NCBI GenBank assembly: GCA_965662545.1
Contig: CBFIHZ010000010.1
Span: 1 to 64,000 of the forward strand
Direction: 5' to 3'
Length of the DNA: 64,000 nucleotides
Source: CPC320 sp002684375
GTDB lineage: Bacteria > Pseudomonadota > Alphaproteobacteria > Rhodobacterales > Rhodobacteraceae
A program made the translations under genes and the position numbers. The notes under the pieces were generated by a model. That model had not been told where the DNA came from and ran no database searches. It worked only from the letters and a program-made list of their open reading frames with translations. This document shows, piece after piece, positions 44,220 to 52,891 of the stretch (position 1 is its first letter; the number at the start of each line of letters is the position of its first letter).

Positions 44220-45293
44220 ATGGGACCGTTTCCGCATAATGCACCCCGATCGAAAATTACAAAAGACAATCCTGCCGGTACCGATGGGTTTGCTTTCGTT
44301 GAATTTATGGACCCCAATCCGGACCATCTGCGGTCGGTTTTTACTAATATGGGATATGAGAAAACAGCAGTCCATAAAACAAAAGCGATTGAGCTTTGGC
44401 AGCAGGGCGATATCACTTATGTGTTGAATTCTGAGCCGGACGGGTTTGCCGCCCGGTTTGGTGCTGTTCACGGACCTTGCGCGCCCGCCATGGGGTGGCG
44501 AGTGGTTGATGCGCAGCGGGCTTTTGCGCATGCGGTTGCGCAGGGTGCCGAACCCTATATTGCCGCAGACCGTAGCTTTAATATGCCGGCAATAAAGGGG
44601 ATTGGCGGCTCGCTTTTATATTTTGTCACGTTTGACGGAGAAAATGATCCGCTTGCAAAAGAGTTTGATCGTTTGCGCCCTGATATGCCGCAGGGGGTTG
44701 GGTTTCATTACCTCGACCATTTGACGCATAATGTGTTTAAGGGGAATATGGACCGTTGGTCGCAGTTTTATGCTGACTTGTTCAATTTCCGCGAAATCGG
44801 ATTTTTTAAGATTGATGGTAAATTTACTGGTCTTATCAGTCGGGCGCTGACTTCTCCCTGCGGTCGCATTCGAATTCCTATCAACGAGGATCGTGGCGAG
44901 ACGGGTCAGATTGTCGATTATCTTAAACGCTATAACGGCGAGGGTATTCAGCATATTGCTGTGGGCACAAACGATATTTACGGGGCGACTGATCAGATTG
45001 CGGCCAACGGGGTGCAATTCATGCCCCGCCCAAATAAAACCTATTATGATCTCAGCCACGCGCGGGTCACGCGCCATAACGAGCCATTAGATAGGATGCG
45101 GGCGCATGGTATATTGATTGATGGCGAAGGTGTGGTGAACGGTGGCACAACCAAAATACTGCTGCAGGTGTTTTCCCGAACCATGGTGGGGCCAATCTTT
45201 TTCGAATTCATTCAACGCAAGGGGGATGAGGGCTTTGGTGAAGGTAATTTTCAGGCGCTGTTTGAATCGATCGAGCGCGCGGATGTCGCATAG
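44220..45293 (+). CDS. hppD: 4-hydroxyphenylpyruvate dioxygenase
   Basis: A 357-residue Fe(II) enzyme converting 4-hydroxyphenylpyruvate to homogentisate in tyrosine breakdown. Iron ligands are visible in HYLDHLTHNV (about residue 163), GIQHIAVGTNDI and FFEFIQRKGDEGFGEGNF. The C-terminal lid (FGEGNFQALFESIE) is typical. A very strong AAGGAGG site sits eight bases before ATG 44220, which fixes the start against the longer open frame. The gene is divergent from the Lrp-type regulator. No homogentisate dioxygenase gene is adjacent in the window. Confidence 0.95.
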   Translation: MGPFPHNAPRSKITKDNPAGTDGFAFVEFMDPNPDHLRSVFTNMGYEKTAVHKTKAIELWQQGDITYVLNSEPDGFAARFGAVHGPCAPAMGWRVVDAQRAFAHAVAQGAEPYIAADRSFNMPAIKGIGGSLLYFVTFDGENDPLAKEFDRLRPDMPQGVGFHYLDHLTHNVFKGNMDRWSQFYADLFNFREIGFFKIDGKFTGLISRALTSPCGRIRIPINEDRGETGQIVDYLKRYNGEGIQHIAVGTNDIYGATDQIAANGVQFMPRPNKTYYDLSHARVTRHNEPLDRMRAHGILIDGEGVVNGGTTKILLQVFSRTMVGPIFFEFIQRKGDEGFGEGNFQALFESIERADVA

Positions 45294-45325
45294 AAACGCG
45301 CCGCGCACGCCAGTCATTGTCAGGT

Positions 45326-45340
45326 CGGTCAGCTTGACCG
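45326..45340. terminator. Small hairpin between hppD and the PilP-tailed protein gene
   Basis: CGGTCA-GCT-TGACCG forms a perfect six-base-pair stem in the 92-base space between two convergent genes. It has no long uridine tract on either side, so it may serve as a weak bidirectional terminator. Confidence 0.35.
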
Positions 45341-45385
45341 GCTTTCACATGGAGGCGCAGATTTTGCTTGTCAAACTCTATTGAG

Positions 45386-47518
45386 CTAGCTTTTGGGCAT
45401 TCTCAGGACGATATTGCGACCACTTTTTGTATAGCGAAGCTGCTCTTTGCCAATCGCGGCCACTTTGCCACCATCGATCCGGTCCCCGACCTCGACCTTT
45501 TTGTAGCGTCCGTTGGACAGACGTATCAGCGCCCGTCGGCTGGAGGATGTTCCGTAGACACCAATCAGATTGACTTTTCGCAGGTTGAGTGCCTTCACCA
45601 GCGTGGCTTTCTGGGCCACGCTTGCATTTGATGCCAAGCTCGCTGGTTTGGGTTTAGGTTTCTGCTTGCTCGCGACTTGAGAATTGCTTTGCTCCAGCGC
45701 TTTAGGTCTTAATTTAGGGGCCAGAGAATTGGTCACAGCTGCAATGGCGGAATTGACTTCCGGGCTGTCTACTGTTGGTTTGACCGAGGCGGGCCGCAGT
45801 TTTGGCCGTAACATGGCCATTTCTGCCCGCGTGCGCCCGTTAAGTTTCAAACGTTCCCGGGCCTCGCCCATCCCCACCGGCCGGAGCCGCGGCCGCAGTT
45901 TTGCCAGCGGTGAAGTGACTTCAGTAATCTCCGGGACAGATTGCACGCGGTTTGGCGCGGCTTTTACCGGTTGGCCAAGAAACACAAGATGGCCTTCTTG
46001 CGACAGGCTGCCGTTTGCTGTGGCAATCACCAGGCCCTGCGCATTGAGTTGAAATGTTTGACCAAAGCGCGGTGGATCGGGCTGTTGTTCGGGGCTGATG
46101 TCGATGCGATCTCCTTGCGGAGAGGGCAAGGCAATGGCATCATAGGACAGAATTTCGCGGTCGATGGAGGCCGCGTAAAGATCATCTGAGTTAGGCGCAG
46201 ACCCCGGATTAGGAGACGTCGGCGCCTTTAACCAGATGCCCGTGGCCGCATAGCGCACTTTGGCCTGTTGTTCGGTGATAGGTGTCGGACCTTGAGCAAA
46301 AGGCAGGTCGTCTTCCAATTCGATCAGATCATCTTCGGCTTCGGTGTTTTCCGCGGCAAATGTCTGGGTTTCATCGGGTTGCGTTGGCTCTACAGGGGCC
46401 GCGGCGTTCAAACTATCGTTTTGGGCCGGCGCATTTGCAGCGCTCAGCGGACTGCTCTGTGTGGCGGCTGGATCTGCCGTGTTGGCAGTTTTGAGAAAAT
46501 CATTACCGCCAAGCGCAAACATCCAAGCGGCGATACCCGACAGCATCAATATCGCCCCCATGGTCAGTATCAGGCTGGGAAGACGCGAAGGGGGTGTTTC
46601 ATCTGCGGCAAAATTAGTCACCAGCAGGGCCGGTGATAATTCTAGATCGTCTGCAAGAGGCGTTGCACGTAAAACTGGCGGGCTTGCGGCGACTGCCAAT
46701 TGGGCCGTTGTCAGGTTGTTCTTGGTGGGGCCTGCTGTACTGCTTGTATTGTCAGCCTCGGTGTCAATCTTAACGTCCGGCTTAACGTCAGGGTGGGTGT
46801 TTGCGGCTATATTGGCGGCTGTTACATTGCTAAGGCCGGCGCTTGGCGCAGGGGCTAAAGCAGGCCGTGTATCCGCAGGCGCGTCAGGTTTTGGTTCGTC
46901 TGGTGTCTTGGCCCGGCCCGGCTTAGGCGTTTTTGCCTGCGCGCTGGATGGCTTAGGGGAGGCGGGGTCCAGCACGTGCCCGGCGACCTCAATGACGGTT
47001 TGATCGGGTTCAAACTTTGCCCCGGCAGGCAGCAGGCTGTTTGCCCCTTCGCAGGGCCCAAAATCAATTTCACGCTGTAGCGTATTTTGCGCTGGAGTGG
47101 CGACAAAGCGGATTGGATTGAATTTGTGCTGGCAGGCAAATTGCTCGGCTTCTTCCAGAGTTTCCCGCGCCACTGCCGCAATGTAAAGCTGCCCGGCGTG
47201 AACCTCCCAATCATATAGAAGGTCGCTTACCGCATAGGGCGTGGCACCGGTCAGGGCGGCTTCAACCTGCAGATAACTTGCATCTTGTGCTTCGGTATAC
47301 ACCACGACGATATAGCGAATTTGCTCGTTTGGGATGACAATTTTGGAATACATCGGCCCGTCTGCAATGCGGTGTGCTTTTGCATTGAGTTTTTCCAGAT
47401 GGTCGGACAGGTTTTCTGCTGCCAGATCAACATAGCCGACATTAGCCCAGCCAATCTTCTGCCTATACAGCAGGCTGATACCTTCAAATGACAATGACAG
47501 AGCAAAATCCGGTCTCAT
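45386..47518 (-). CDS. Large membrane-anchored protein with PilP-like C-terminus
   Basis: A 710-residue protein. Residues 1-165 form a globular domain (FALSLSFEGISLLYRQKIGW, VIPNEQIRYIVVVY) reminiscent of the actin-like domain of PilM/GspL. A Pro/Ala/Lys-rich linker runs to about 315. One membrane helix is near residues 328-350 (LPSLILTMGAILMLSGIAAW). Another disordered stretch contains repeats of the type LRPRLRP, LRPKLRP and LRPKAL. The last 60 residues (GVYGTSSSRRALIRLSNGRY, KKVEVGDRIDGGKVAAIG) resemble the beta-fold of the type IV pilus protein PilP. It might thus combine parts of two pilus/secretion platform proteins. No pilus genes are adjacent. The start at 47518 has no clear ribosome site. 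Confidence 0.6.
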   Translation of the reverse strand: MRPDFALSLSFEGISLLYRQKIGWANVGYVDLAAENLSDHLEKLNAKAHRIADGPMYSKIVIPNEQIRYIVVVYTEAQDASYLQVEAALTGATPYAVSDLLYDWEVHAGQLYIAAVARETLEEAEQFACQHKFNPIRFVATPAQNTLQREIDFGPCEGANSLLPAGAKFEPDQTVIEVAGHVLDPASPKPSSAQAKTPKPGRAKTPDEPKPDAPADTRPALAPAPSAGLSNVTAANIAANTHPDVKPDVKIDTEADNTSSTAGPTKNNLTTAQLAVAASPPVLRATPLADDLELSPALLVTNFAADETPPSRLPSLILTMGAILMLSGIAAWMFALGGNDFLKTANTADPAATQSSPLSAANAPAQNDSLNAAAPVEPTQPDETQTFAAENTEAEDDLIELEDDLPFAQGPTPITEQQAKVRYAATGIWLKAPTSPNPGSAPNSDDLYAASIDREILSYDAIALPSPQGDRIDISPEQQPDPPRFGQTFQLNAQGLVIATANGSLSQEGHLVFLGQPVKAAPNRVQSVPEITEVTSPLAKLRPRLRPVGMGEARERLKLNGRTRAEMAMLRPKLRPASVKPTVDSPEVNSAIAAVTNSLAPKLRPKALEQSNSQVASKQKPKPKPASLASNASVAQKATLVKALNLRKVNLIGVYGTSSSRRALIRLSNGRYKKVEVGDRIDGGKVAAIGKEQLRYTKSGRNIVLRMPKS

Positions 47519-47904
47519 TATTCGGGTCTACCAATCCGTCGATACAATTCGGGCGTCAATCACCCCTAAACCGTCTACATCAGGTTTTGCCTACGTAAAA
47601 GTAAAACTCGCTCGATTTAGGCAAAGATCTGAAAACAATCGATCATTCTTCGACTCTTAATATTATAACACAAGTTTTAATAAACGGGCAGTATATTTTA
47701 CAGATTTTCCAACTGGTGGGTTTATGGAAGCGTGCCGCATCCGGTCAAACACTGGATTACGGGCGTCGTATCCGTCAAGCTTACTCTATCCCGCAATCTA
47801 ACGGATCATCTTACCTAACCCCGTGTTCGGCATCTTTTTAAGGCTTTTCGTCACCCGTGACCGCAGGGCGCTTTGATACTTGCGGTCACGGGCTTGGTTT
47901 GGGA
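47519..47904. other. Intergenic region upstream of the PilP-tailed protein gene
   Basis: About 390 bases between two leftward genes. The right end holds the metY hairpin listed separately. The left, AT-rich part (around 47600-47700) must contain the promoter of the large protein gene. No coding frame is supported. Confidence 0.5.
47854..47892 (-). terminator. Long hairpin downstream of metY
   Basis: CCCGTGACCGCA and TGCGGTCACGGG form a perfect twelve-base-pair stem around a 15-base centre, starting 13 bases after the metY stop. Only an A-rich then short T stretch follows on the transcript, so it may terminate weakly or stabilise the metY message. Confidence 0.6.
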
Positions 47905-49197
47905 CTATCCGGTGGATTTGGTCAGGGCTTGGTCAAGGTCGGCAATCAGATCGTTAACATCCTCGGTTCCGATTGACAGCCGCAATACATTTGGCCCGGC
48001 CTGCGCGGCGGTTTGTTGTTCAGGGGTAAGCTGCCGGTGCGTGGTCGAGGCGGAGTGAATGACCAGTGACCGGGTATCACCCAGATTGGCAACATGGCTG
48101 AACAAGTTCAACTCGCTGACCAGCTTCATGCAGGCGTCATAGCCGGCTTTCAGCGATACAGTCAGCAGCGCGCCAGCACCTTTCGGGCAAATTTTGGCAA
48201 CGCGGTGAAAGTAAGGGGATGAGGAAAGCCCGGCATAGGTTACCGCTTCGACACGCGGGTCCTGCTCCAGCCATTTTGCTATGGCTTCAGCGTTTTCCAC
48301 ATGGCGTTGCATGCGCAGCGACAAAGTCTCAATGCCCAGTAACGTGTAATGGGCGGCCTGCGGGTTCAGGGTCATGCCAAGATCGCGTAATCCGATTGCA
48401 ATCCCGTGCAGGGTGAAGGCCAATGCGCCGAACGTTTCATGGAATTTCAACCCATGATATGCAGGCTCGGGTTGGCTTAGTGACGGAAACTTGTCGCTGG
48501 CCGACCAGTCAAAGTTCCCAGAATCGACAACAACGCCTCCCGTGACCGTGCCGTTGCCAGTCAGATATTTGGTCATCGAATTGACCACCAGTGTCGCCCC
48601 GTGCTCAATCGGTTTGCATAAATACGCAGTGGCACTGGTGTTGTCGACAATCAGCGGCAGGCCTGCGGCGTCGGCAATTTTAGCAACTGCGTCGAGGTCG
48701 GTGATATACCCCCCTGGATTGGCAATGGATTCGCAAAATACGGCGCGGGTGTCTGCGTCAATCGCGGCTTCGACGGCGGCGAGATCGTCGAAATCGACAA
48801 AAGTCGCGGACCAGCCAAACCGTTTGATCGTCTGACTGAACTGGGTGATTGAGCCGCCATAAAGCCGGGTTGAGACAACGACGTTGCACCCGGGTTGCAT
48901 CAAGGGAAACAACGCCATGATCTGGGCGGCATGACCCGACGAGCAGCAGACTGCGCCGACGCCGCCTTCGAGCGTGGCAACGCGTTCTTGCAGCGCTGCA
49001 ACCGTTGGATTGGTCAGGCGGGAATAAATATAACCGACTTCCTGAAGATTAAACAAAGCGGCCGCGTGGTCGGCATCGCGAAAGACGTAGGCTGTTGTCT
49101 GATAAATCGGCACTTGCCGCGCACCGGTTGCGGGATCCGGGCGGGCGCCCGCGTGGATTTGCAGCGTATCAAAACCATAACTTGGACTGTCCGACAT
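47905..49197 (-). CDS. metY: O-acetylhomoserine sulfhydrylase/aminocarboxypropyltransferase
   Basis: A 430-residue PLP enzyme of the Cys/Met metabolism family that makes homocysteine or methionine from O-acetylhomoserine and sulfide or methanethiol. Landmarks are the N-terminal TLQIHAGARPDPATGARQVP, the YSRLTNPT block, and the PLP lysine in VNSMTKYLTGNGT. ATG at 49197 has a CAGGAGAA site. The length fits MetY and is longer than MetB/MetC. It stands alone, with a hairpin after it. O-acetyl- rather than O-succinylhomoserine is inferred from the family. Confidence 0.9.
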   Translation of the reverse strand: MSDSPSYGFDTLQIHAGARPDPATGARQVPIYQTTAYVFRDADHAAALFNLQEVGYIYSRLTNPTVAALQERVATLEGGVGAVCCSSGHAAQIMALFPLMQPGCNVVVSTRLYGGSITQFSQTIKRFGWSATFVDFDDLAAVEAAIDADTRAVFCESIANPGGYITDLDAVAKIADAAGLPLIVDNTSATAYLCKPIEHGATLVVNSMTKYLTGNGTVTGGVVVDSGNFDWSASDKFPSLSQPEPAYHGLKFHETFGALAFTLHGIAIGLRDLGMTLNPQAAHYTLLGIETLSLRMQRHVENAEAIAKWLEQDPRVEAVTYAGLSSSPYFHRVAKICPKGAGALLTVSLKAGYDACMKLVSELNLFSHVANLGDTRSLVIHSASTTHRQLTPEQQTAAQAGPNVLRLSIGTEDVNDLIADLDQALTKSTG

Positions 49198-49516
49198 CGT
49201 ATTCTCCTGTGTTTTTATCGGGTCATTGGCTACAGGATTATTTCACCTTGAGCAACCAAACGTTAACTTTTGAGATGGTTTTATCCGTGGTATCATGACT
49301 TTACAGGACAGAATTTGTTGGGGTTACAGCTGGTTTGGACACCTGTCTCAGCCTTTTGAGTGATTTGAGAACTTTATTCTATCTAAGGCACGATTTGCAG
49401 AACGTGCGGGAGGGGCCACTTTGGTGGTCTTTTCAAGGGTTTTCAATATACCCAGACGGCTTTTCAATTTGATATCATTGAGCTAACCCGGATTTCGCAT
49501 ACGAATCATGAGCGGG
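49198..49516. other. Intergenic region upstream of metY
   Basis: A 319-base stretch between two leftward genes that should hold the metY promoter. Apart from the hairpin at its right end, no gene and no known RNA element (including SAM riboswitches, as far as can be judged by eye) was recognised. Confidence 0.45.
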
Positions 49517-49521
49517 TTAGC
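49482..49521 (-). other. Hairpin overlapping the stop codon of the glycosyltransferase-like gene
   Basis: GCTAACCCG at 49482-49490 pairs perfectly with CGGGTTAGC at 49513-49521, nine base pairs. The TAA stop of the gene (49517-49519) lies within the stem. An inner TTCG-CATA-CGAA stem can form in the loop. There is no uridine tract next to it. Confidence 0.5.
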
Positions 49522-50521
49522 GCAGCCATAACCCGGTCTGTTTGATTGTTTTACGGATCATTTGTTCTGTTTCTGGCAATGCCGCCTGATCAAACATCTG
49601 TCGCAGACGCTGACCTTGGCGTTCATAGATCAACCGTCGGTACGGGGGGTGGATCTTAAAGACCGTTTTGACATGATCGGGCGTGGTTAAGTCTTCCAGC
49701 AGGGTGACAACGGCCTGGCTCTCACGGGCATACAGCAGCGGGATTAGGCGATAGTGGCACGAGTGACGCCCATCGAGAAACCCCGAGGGCAGGCTGTCAC
49801 GCCCACCCCCCAATGCATGGATCACCAGTGGTAATGCCACTTGATCCAGCCATGGATCCAGCGTTTGCCCGGCCAATGCGGATGGAGGGCTGTTGCGGAT
49901 ACTGACGGCAAACGCGCGATAGAGCTGGCCAAAAACTTTTGGACAGCGATAGTAAAAGAAGCCCGCGTTGAAATAAAGGTAACGACGCCAATCCGTGGCG
50001 TCGTAGCTGCAGTCCAGTGACTTGGCAAAGTCGAGACCGAAACGATCGTAAAGCGCGCGCCAGATTGTGGCGTGATTTGGAGTTTCTTTGGTCGTTTTAG
50101 GCCATGTGCCTTCACGGCGCAATGAGGCGCCGGGGCGCGCGAAGTCAAACGGGACGTCGTTTAGGTCGCCGGTGATCAGGGTGTCACTGTCAAAAAACAC
50201 AAAGGGTTCACCCACAGGTAAAACATCCAGAGCCTCTATTTTGTTGCCAAACGGGTAGGCTTGACCAAAATCGCGGCATTTGAATTCAACAAATTCCACC
50301 CCTTGTTGGCCAAGCAAGTCGTGCAGTGGTCCCTCTGGCAAAGAGGGGTCTTGTGGCCATAAAGGGTTGTGCGCTGGTGTCGCTACAAAAAACCTGCCAG
50401 CAAAGTCAGGATTTGTGTGGCGTAGCGAAAGCGCAAATAAAGTTGCCTCAAAGCTTAATCGGCCGCGGTGGGCGACGATCACAATATTAAACACTTTGGC
50501 CGGCCTAATGGGCTGTTCCAT
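49517..50521 (-). CDS. Putative GT-A-fold glycosyltransferase
   Basis: A 334-residue protein without signal peptide or membrane helix. The N-terminal FNIVIVAHRGRLSFEATLFA strand-helix and the FFDSDTLITGDL segment with a DxD-like motif (about residues 110-121) suggest a nucleotide-sugar transferase of the GT-A fold. Further landmarks are an aromatic patch (RYLYFNAGFFYYRCP) and LDPWLDQVALPLV. I do not recognise the precise family or acceptor. It is divergent from the TRAP binding-protein gene with 344 bases between them, and stands alone. Confidence 0.5.
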   Translation of the reverse strand: MEQPIRPAKVFNIVIVAHRGRLSFEATLFALSLRHTNPDFAGRFFVATPAHNPLWPQDPSLPEGPLHDLLGQQGVEFVEFKCRDFGQAYPFGNKIEALDVLPVGEPFVFFDSDTLITGDLNDVPFDFARPGASLRREGTWPKTTKETPNHATIWRALYDRFGLDFAKSLDCSYDATDWRRYLYFNAGFFYYRCPKVFGQLYRAFAVSIRNSPPSALAGQTLDPWLDQVALPLVIHALGGGRDSLPSGFLDGRHSCHYRLIPLLYARESQAVVTLLEDLTTPDHVKTVFKIHPPYRRLIYERQGQRLRQMFDQAALPETEQMIRKTIKQTGLWLR

Positions 50522-50865
50522 AAAGAGTTCAAAGCTCCATGGGTATACTGCCGGGCTAAAAACGGCCAGACGCAGGGCGGGTATTTAAATGAGAACGACC
50601 CTAACATCGTCATCCTGACCCGGCAAGACGGTGCGCGACGGGACGTTTTTAGCGCAAATTTATTCTACAATAGATTTTGTTAACACGGGATCGAGGTCAG
50701 GGGTTAACTGCTCGTTTTGTTACGAAAGGATTGTATATACAAACGGCAAAAAATGTTTAACAGTGACATGTCACTGGTTTCTCAATTCCCTGCGCGGGAA
50801 CTGATTTGACCTTGGGGTGACTAGGAACTACATCGAATTTATAGAACAATTTCTGGGAGAAACTT
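50522..50865. other. Divergent intergenic region upstream of the TRAP binding-protein gene
   Basis: This 344-base region contains a perfect 16-base palindrome (listed separately) about 90 bases before the TRAP gene. No open frame is supported. Two GTTAAC copies at about 50680-50708 are also noted. Confidence 0.5.
50761..50776. promoter_or_regulatory. Perfect 16-base palindrome, likely operator of the TRAP gene
   Basis: CAGTGACATGTCACTG reads the same on both strands. It lies 90 bases upstream of the ATG of the binding-protein gene and is flanked by AT-rich sequence. The size suits a dimeric regulator such as a GntR- or LacI-type protein, though no regulator gene is adjacent. Confidence 0.5.
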
Positions 50866-51951
50866 ATGGATCGTCGTTCTTTTTTAAAAACATCGGCACT
50901 GGGTGGGACAGCTGCTGCTGCGTCCACGTTGGCAGCGCCGGCCTATGCCGCAGGCAAGCGGGTGCTGACCATGGTACAATCGTGGCCACGCGGCTTTGCC
51001 GTGCTGGATGACGCCTCGACATATTACTCTACAATGATTGCCGAGATGTCTGATGGGGCTCTGACTGTCGACAAAAAAGCGCCGGGCGAGCTGGTGGGCG
51101 CGCTCGAAGTTTTTGACGCCGTGTCTTCGGGTCAAGCGGATATGTACCATTCGGCGGATTACTATTTTATCGGCCAGCACCCGGGCTATGCTTATTTTAC
51201 CTCTGTACCGTTTGGCGGCACAGCGCAGGAATTCACCAATTGGTACCACCACGGCGGCGGTCAAGGTCTGCATGACGAACTGGGTGAGATTTTCAATCTC
51301 AAGGGGCTCATTGCGGGGAACTCTGGCTCGCAATCAGGCGGTTGGTTCCGCAAGGAAATCAAGTCGGCCGACGATTTCAACGGCCTGAAATTCCGGATGC
51401 CCGGTCTGGGTGGTAAAGTGCTCGGCAAATTGGGTGCTTCTGTTCAAAACATTCCGGGCGGTGAACTGTATCAGGCCCTGTCTTCGGGCGCTCTGGACGG
51501 ACTCGAGTGGGTTGGTCCTTTCGCCGACGAACGCGCCGGCTTTCAGGAAGTCGCGAAAATCTACTATACTGCGGGCTTCCACGAGCCGGGTTCGGCCCTT
51601 TCCGGATCTATGAACCTTGATGTGTGGAACGAGCTGTCCCCACAGCATCAGGCGATCGTTACGAATGCAGCGATGGCCACCACGCATTACCAGCTGTCGG
51701 AAACACTGTCCAACAATGGTGCCGCGCTGACCCGTCTGCAGTCACAGGGCGTCAAAACGTTGCAATTCTCGGATGATGTCTGGGATGCATTCGGACGCGC
51801 TTCGGCAGAGGTCATGGACGAGAACATGGGCGATGAGATATTTGCGAAAATCCGCGCCAGCTTTGAGGCCTCGATGGCCACTTCATCGTCTTGGATCAAC
51901 AAATCCGACGGTTACTACGTCGAGCAGCGCAATCGCGTTTTGGGCGGGTGA
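50866..51951 (+). CDS. TRAP transporter substrate-binding protein (DctP family)
   Basis: A 361-residue periplasmic protein with a Tat signal peptide (MDRRSFLKTSALGGTAAAAS, cut near AYAAGKR). The mature part follows the TRAP-T binding protein fold of the TakP-like group, with GLKFRMPGLGGKVLGKLGAS carrying the conserved arginine that binds the carboxylate of the ligand and SGALDGLEWVGPFADE. A strong GGGAGAA site precedes ATG 50866. A 2-keto or other organic acid is likely as ligand. The small and large membrane subunits that it needs are not in the neighbourhood, and a strong terminator follows directly, so it is an orphan gene here. Confidence 0.88.
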   Translation: MDRRSFLKTSALGGTAAAASTLAAPAYAAGKRVLTMVQSWPRGFAVLDDASTYYSTMIAEMSDGALTVDKKAPGELVGALEVFDAVSSGQADMYHSADYYFIGQHPGYAYFTSVPFGGTAQEFTNWYHHGGGQGLHDELGEIFNLKGLIAGNSGSQSGGWFRKEIKSADDFNGLKFRMPGLGGKVLGKLGASVQNIPGGELYQALSSGALDGLEWVGPFADERAGFQEVAKIYYTAGFHEPGSALSGSMNLDVWNELSPQHQAIVTNAAMATTHYQLSETLSNNGAALTRLQSQGVKTLQFSDDVWDAFGRASAEVMDENMGDEIFAKIRASFEASMATSSSWINKSDGYYVEQRNRVLGG

Positions 51952-51975
51952 TCTAATAAACGCAGTAAACGAGAC

Positions 51976-52007
51976 GGGGCGCATCAGTGTTATGCGCCCC
52001 TTTTTTT
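51976..52007 (+). terminator. Intrinsic terminator after the TRAP binding-protein gene
   Basis: GGGGCGCAT / ATGCGCCCC forms a perfect nine-base-pair stem with a seven-base loop, followed by seven T. It starts 25 bases after the stop codon. This is the clearest intrinsic terminator in the window. Confidence 0.92.
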
Positions 52008-52067
52008 GACGTTGTTGCCTTGCGTCAAATATCGTCTGTGATTAGGCACGAAATCTTATGCGACCCA

Positions 52068-52226
52068 CTATACAGTCAGGTCATAGCTCGGCGGTGGTCC
52101 ACGGTTCCAAGTGTCGCCCCATGCACCGTTTTGATAAGTGCCGTCACTTCGGCCTAAGGGGTGTGACCATTCGTCAAACGTCTTAAGCGATATGACGGTC
52201 TTAAACCACCTTCCATGACAGATGTC
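52068..52226 (-). pseudogene. C-terminal remnant of a decayed gene
   Basis: Read leftward, 52 codons are open between a TAG at 52227-52229 and a TAG at 52068. The translation (HGRWFKTVISLKTFDEWSHP, then GRSDGTYQNGAWGDTWNRGP) looks like real protein, with no start codon in the frame. The same frame continues upstream (PNSEIFSAKRASRTVVTA, GSATKALRFFSTSKR) interrupted by two more stops. I cannot name the family. A decayed gene is the simplest reading; a repeated genomic element that happens to read through is the alternative. Confidence 0.45.
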
Positions 52227-52317
52227 CTATGCGGTAACCACTGTTCTCGATGCCCGCTTTGCAGAAAAAATTTCAGAATTTGGCTAAGTGGGAAGACGCT
52301 TCGACGTCGAGAAAAAT

Positions 52318-52361
52318 CTCAGTGCTTTTGTTGCAGAGCCTCAGTGCTTTCGTCGCAGGGC
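52318..52361. repeat. Two tandem 22-base units
   Basis: CTCAGTGCTTTTGTTGCAGAGC is followed at once by CTCAGTGCTTTCGTCGCAGGGC, 19 of 22 bases identical. The second unit runs directly into the terminator-like hairpin at 52362. The function is unknown. Confidence 0.8.
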
Positions 52362-52384
52362 CCCGTCGCAACGGGCTCTTTTTT
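52362..52384 (+). terminator. Terminator-like hairpin in the gene-free stretch
   Basis: CCCGT-CGCA-ACGGG followed by CTC and six T. It has the layout of a short intrinsic terminator for rightward transcription, though no intact gene ends here. It could end a small RNA or be a relic. Confidence 0.5.
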
Positions 52385-52774
52385 GCATGGCGCCCAACCG
52401 TTTTACGGGTCAGATGATCAATCTATGAGGTTCACGTGTACTTTGCTCACCCACGGACGCCAAGCAAAAAAGAGCTGGTACATCGAATCGAAAGACATTT
52501 AACACAAGATGACGTGAGGTCAAACTGAGATGTTCTAAAGGTTTGCTTGAGCGCCATATCAAAGGGTCACCATGCATGTTCGGGCGGGGGTTTTTGTTCG
52601 GTGTAAATGTTGTGCTGGCAATCAAACTCGGATTTTGCATCTGAATTTTTCTGGTCCTTTCTTATGCATTTTTTGAATTTTTGTACAAATCATCTGCTTA
52701 TATGGCAGACACGAGCGGTCCACTCTGGCCTTTGCAACACGTTGCCTCGTCAGTAAAGCTGCCGGGCAATCTGA

Positions 52775-52891
52775 AAATTCAAGCGCCCTGTGCACGAAGA
52801 CTACATCGTTGCTTCAGAGGTCATGATTGGTCTCGAAACTTACGCGCGGTACCTGCTGGAAAGGTTTCGTTTCGAAGACTGGATTTGCTGA
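52775..52891 (+). pseudogene. Short coding-like fragment
   Basis: A 38-codon open stretch between stops reads KFKRPVHEDYIVASEVMIGL followed by ETYARYLLERFRFEDWIC. Its composition is protein-like, but no start codon suits it and no family is recognised. It is probably the end of a lost gene; chance is possible at this length. Confidence 0.3.

Noticed and set aside
52215..52502. A 95-codon rightward open frame in the gene-free stretch
   Set aside because: It is Cys/Arg/Ser-rich without family resemblance, and the leftward frame over the same bases looks more protein-like.
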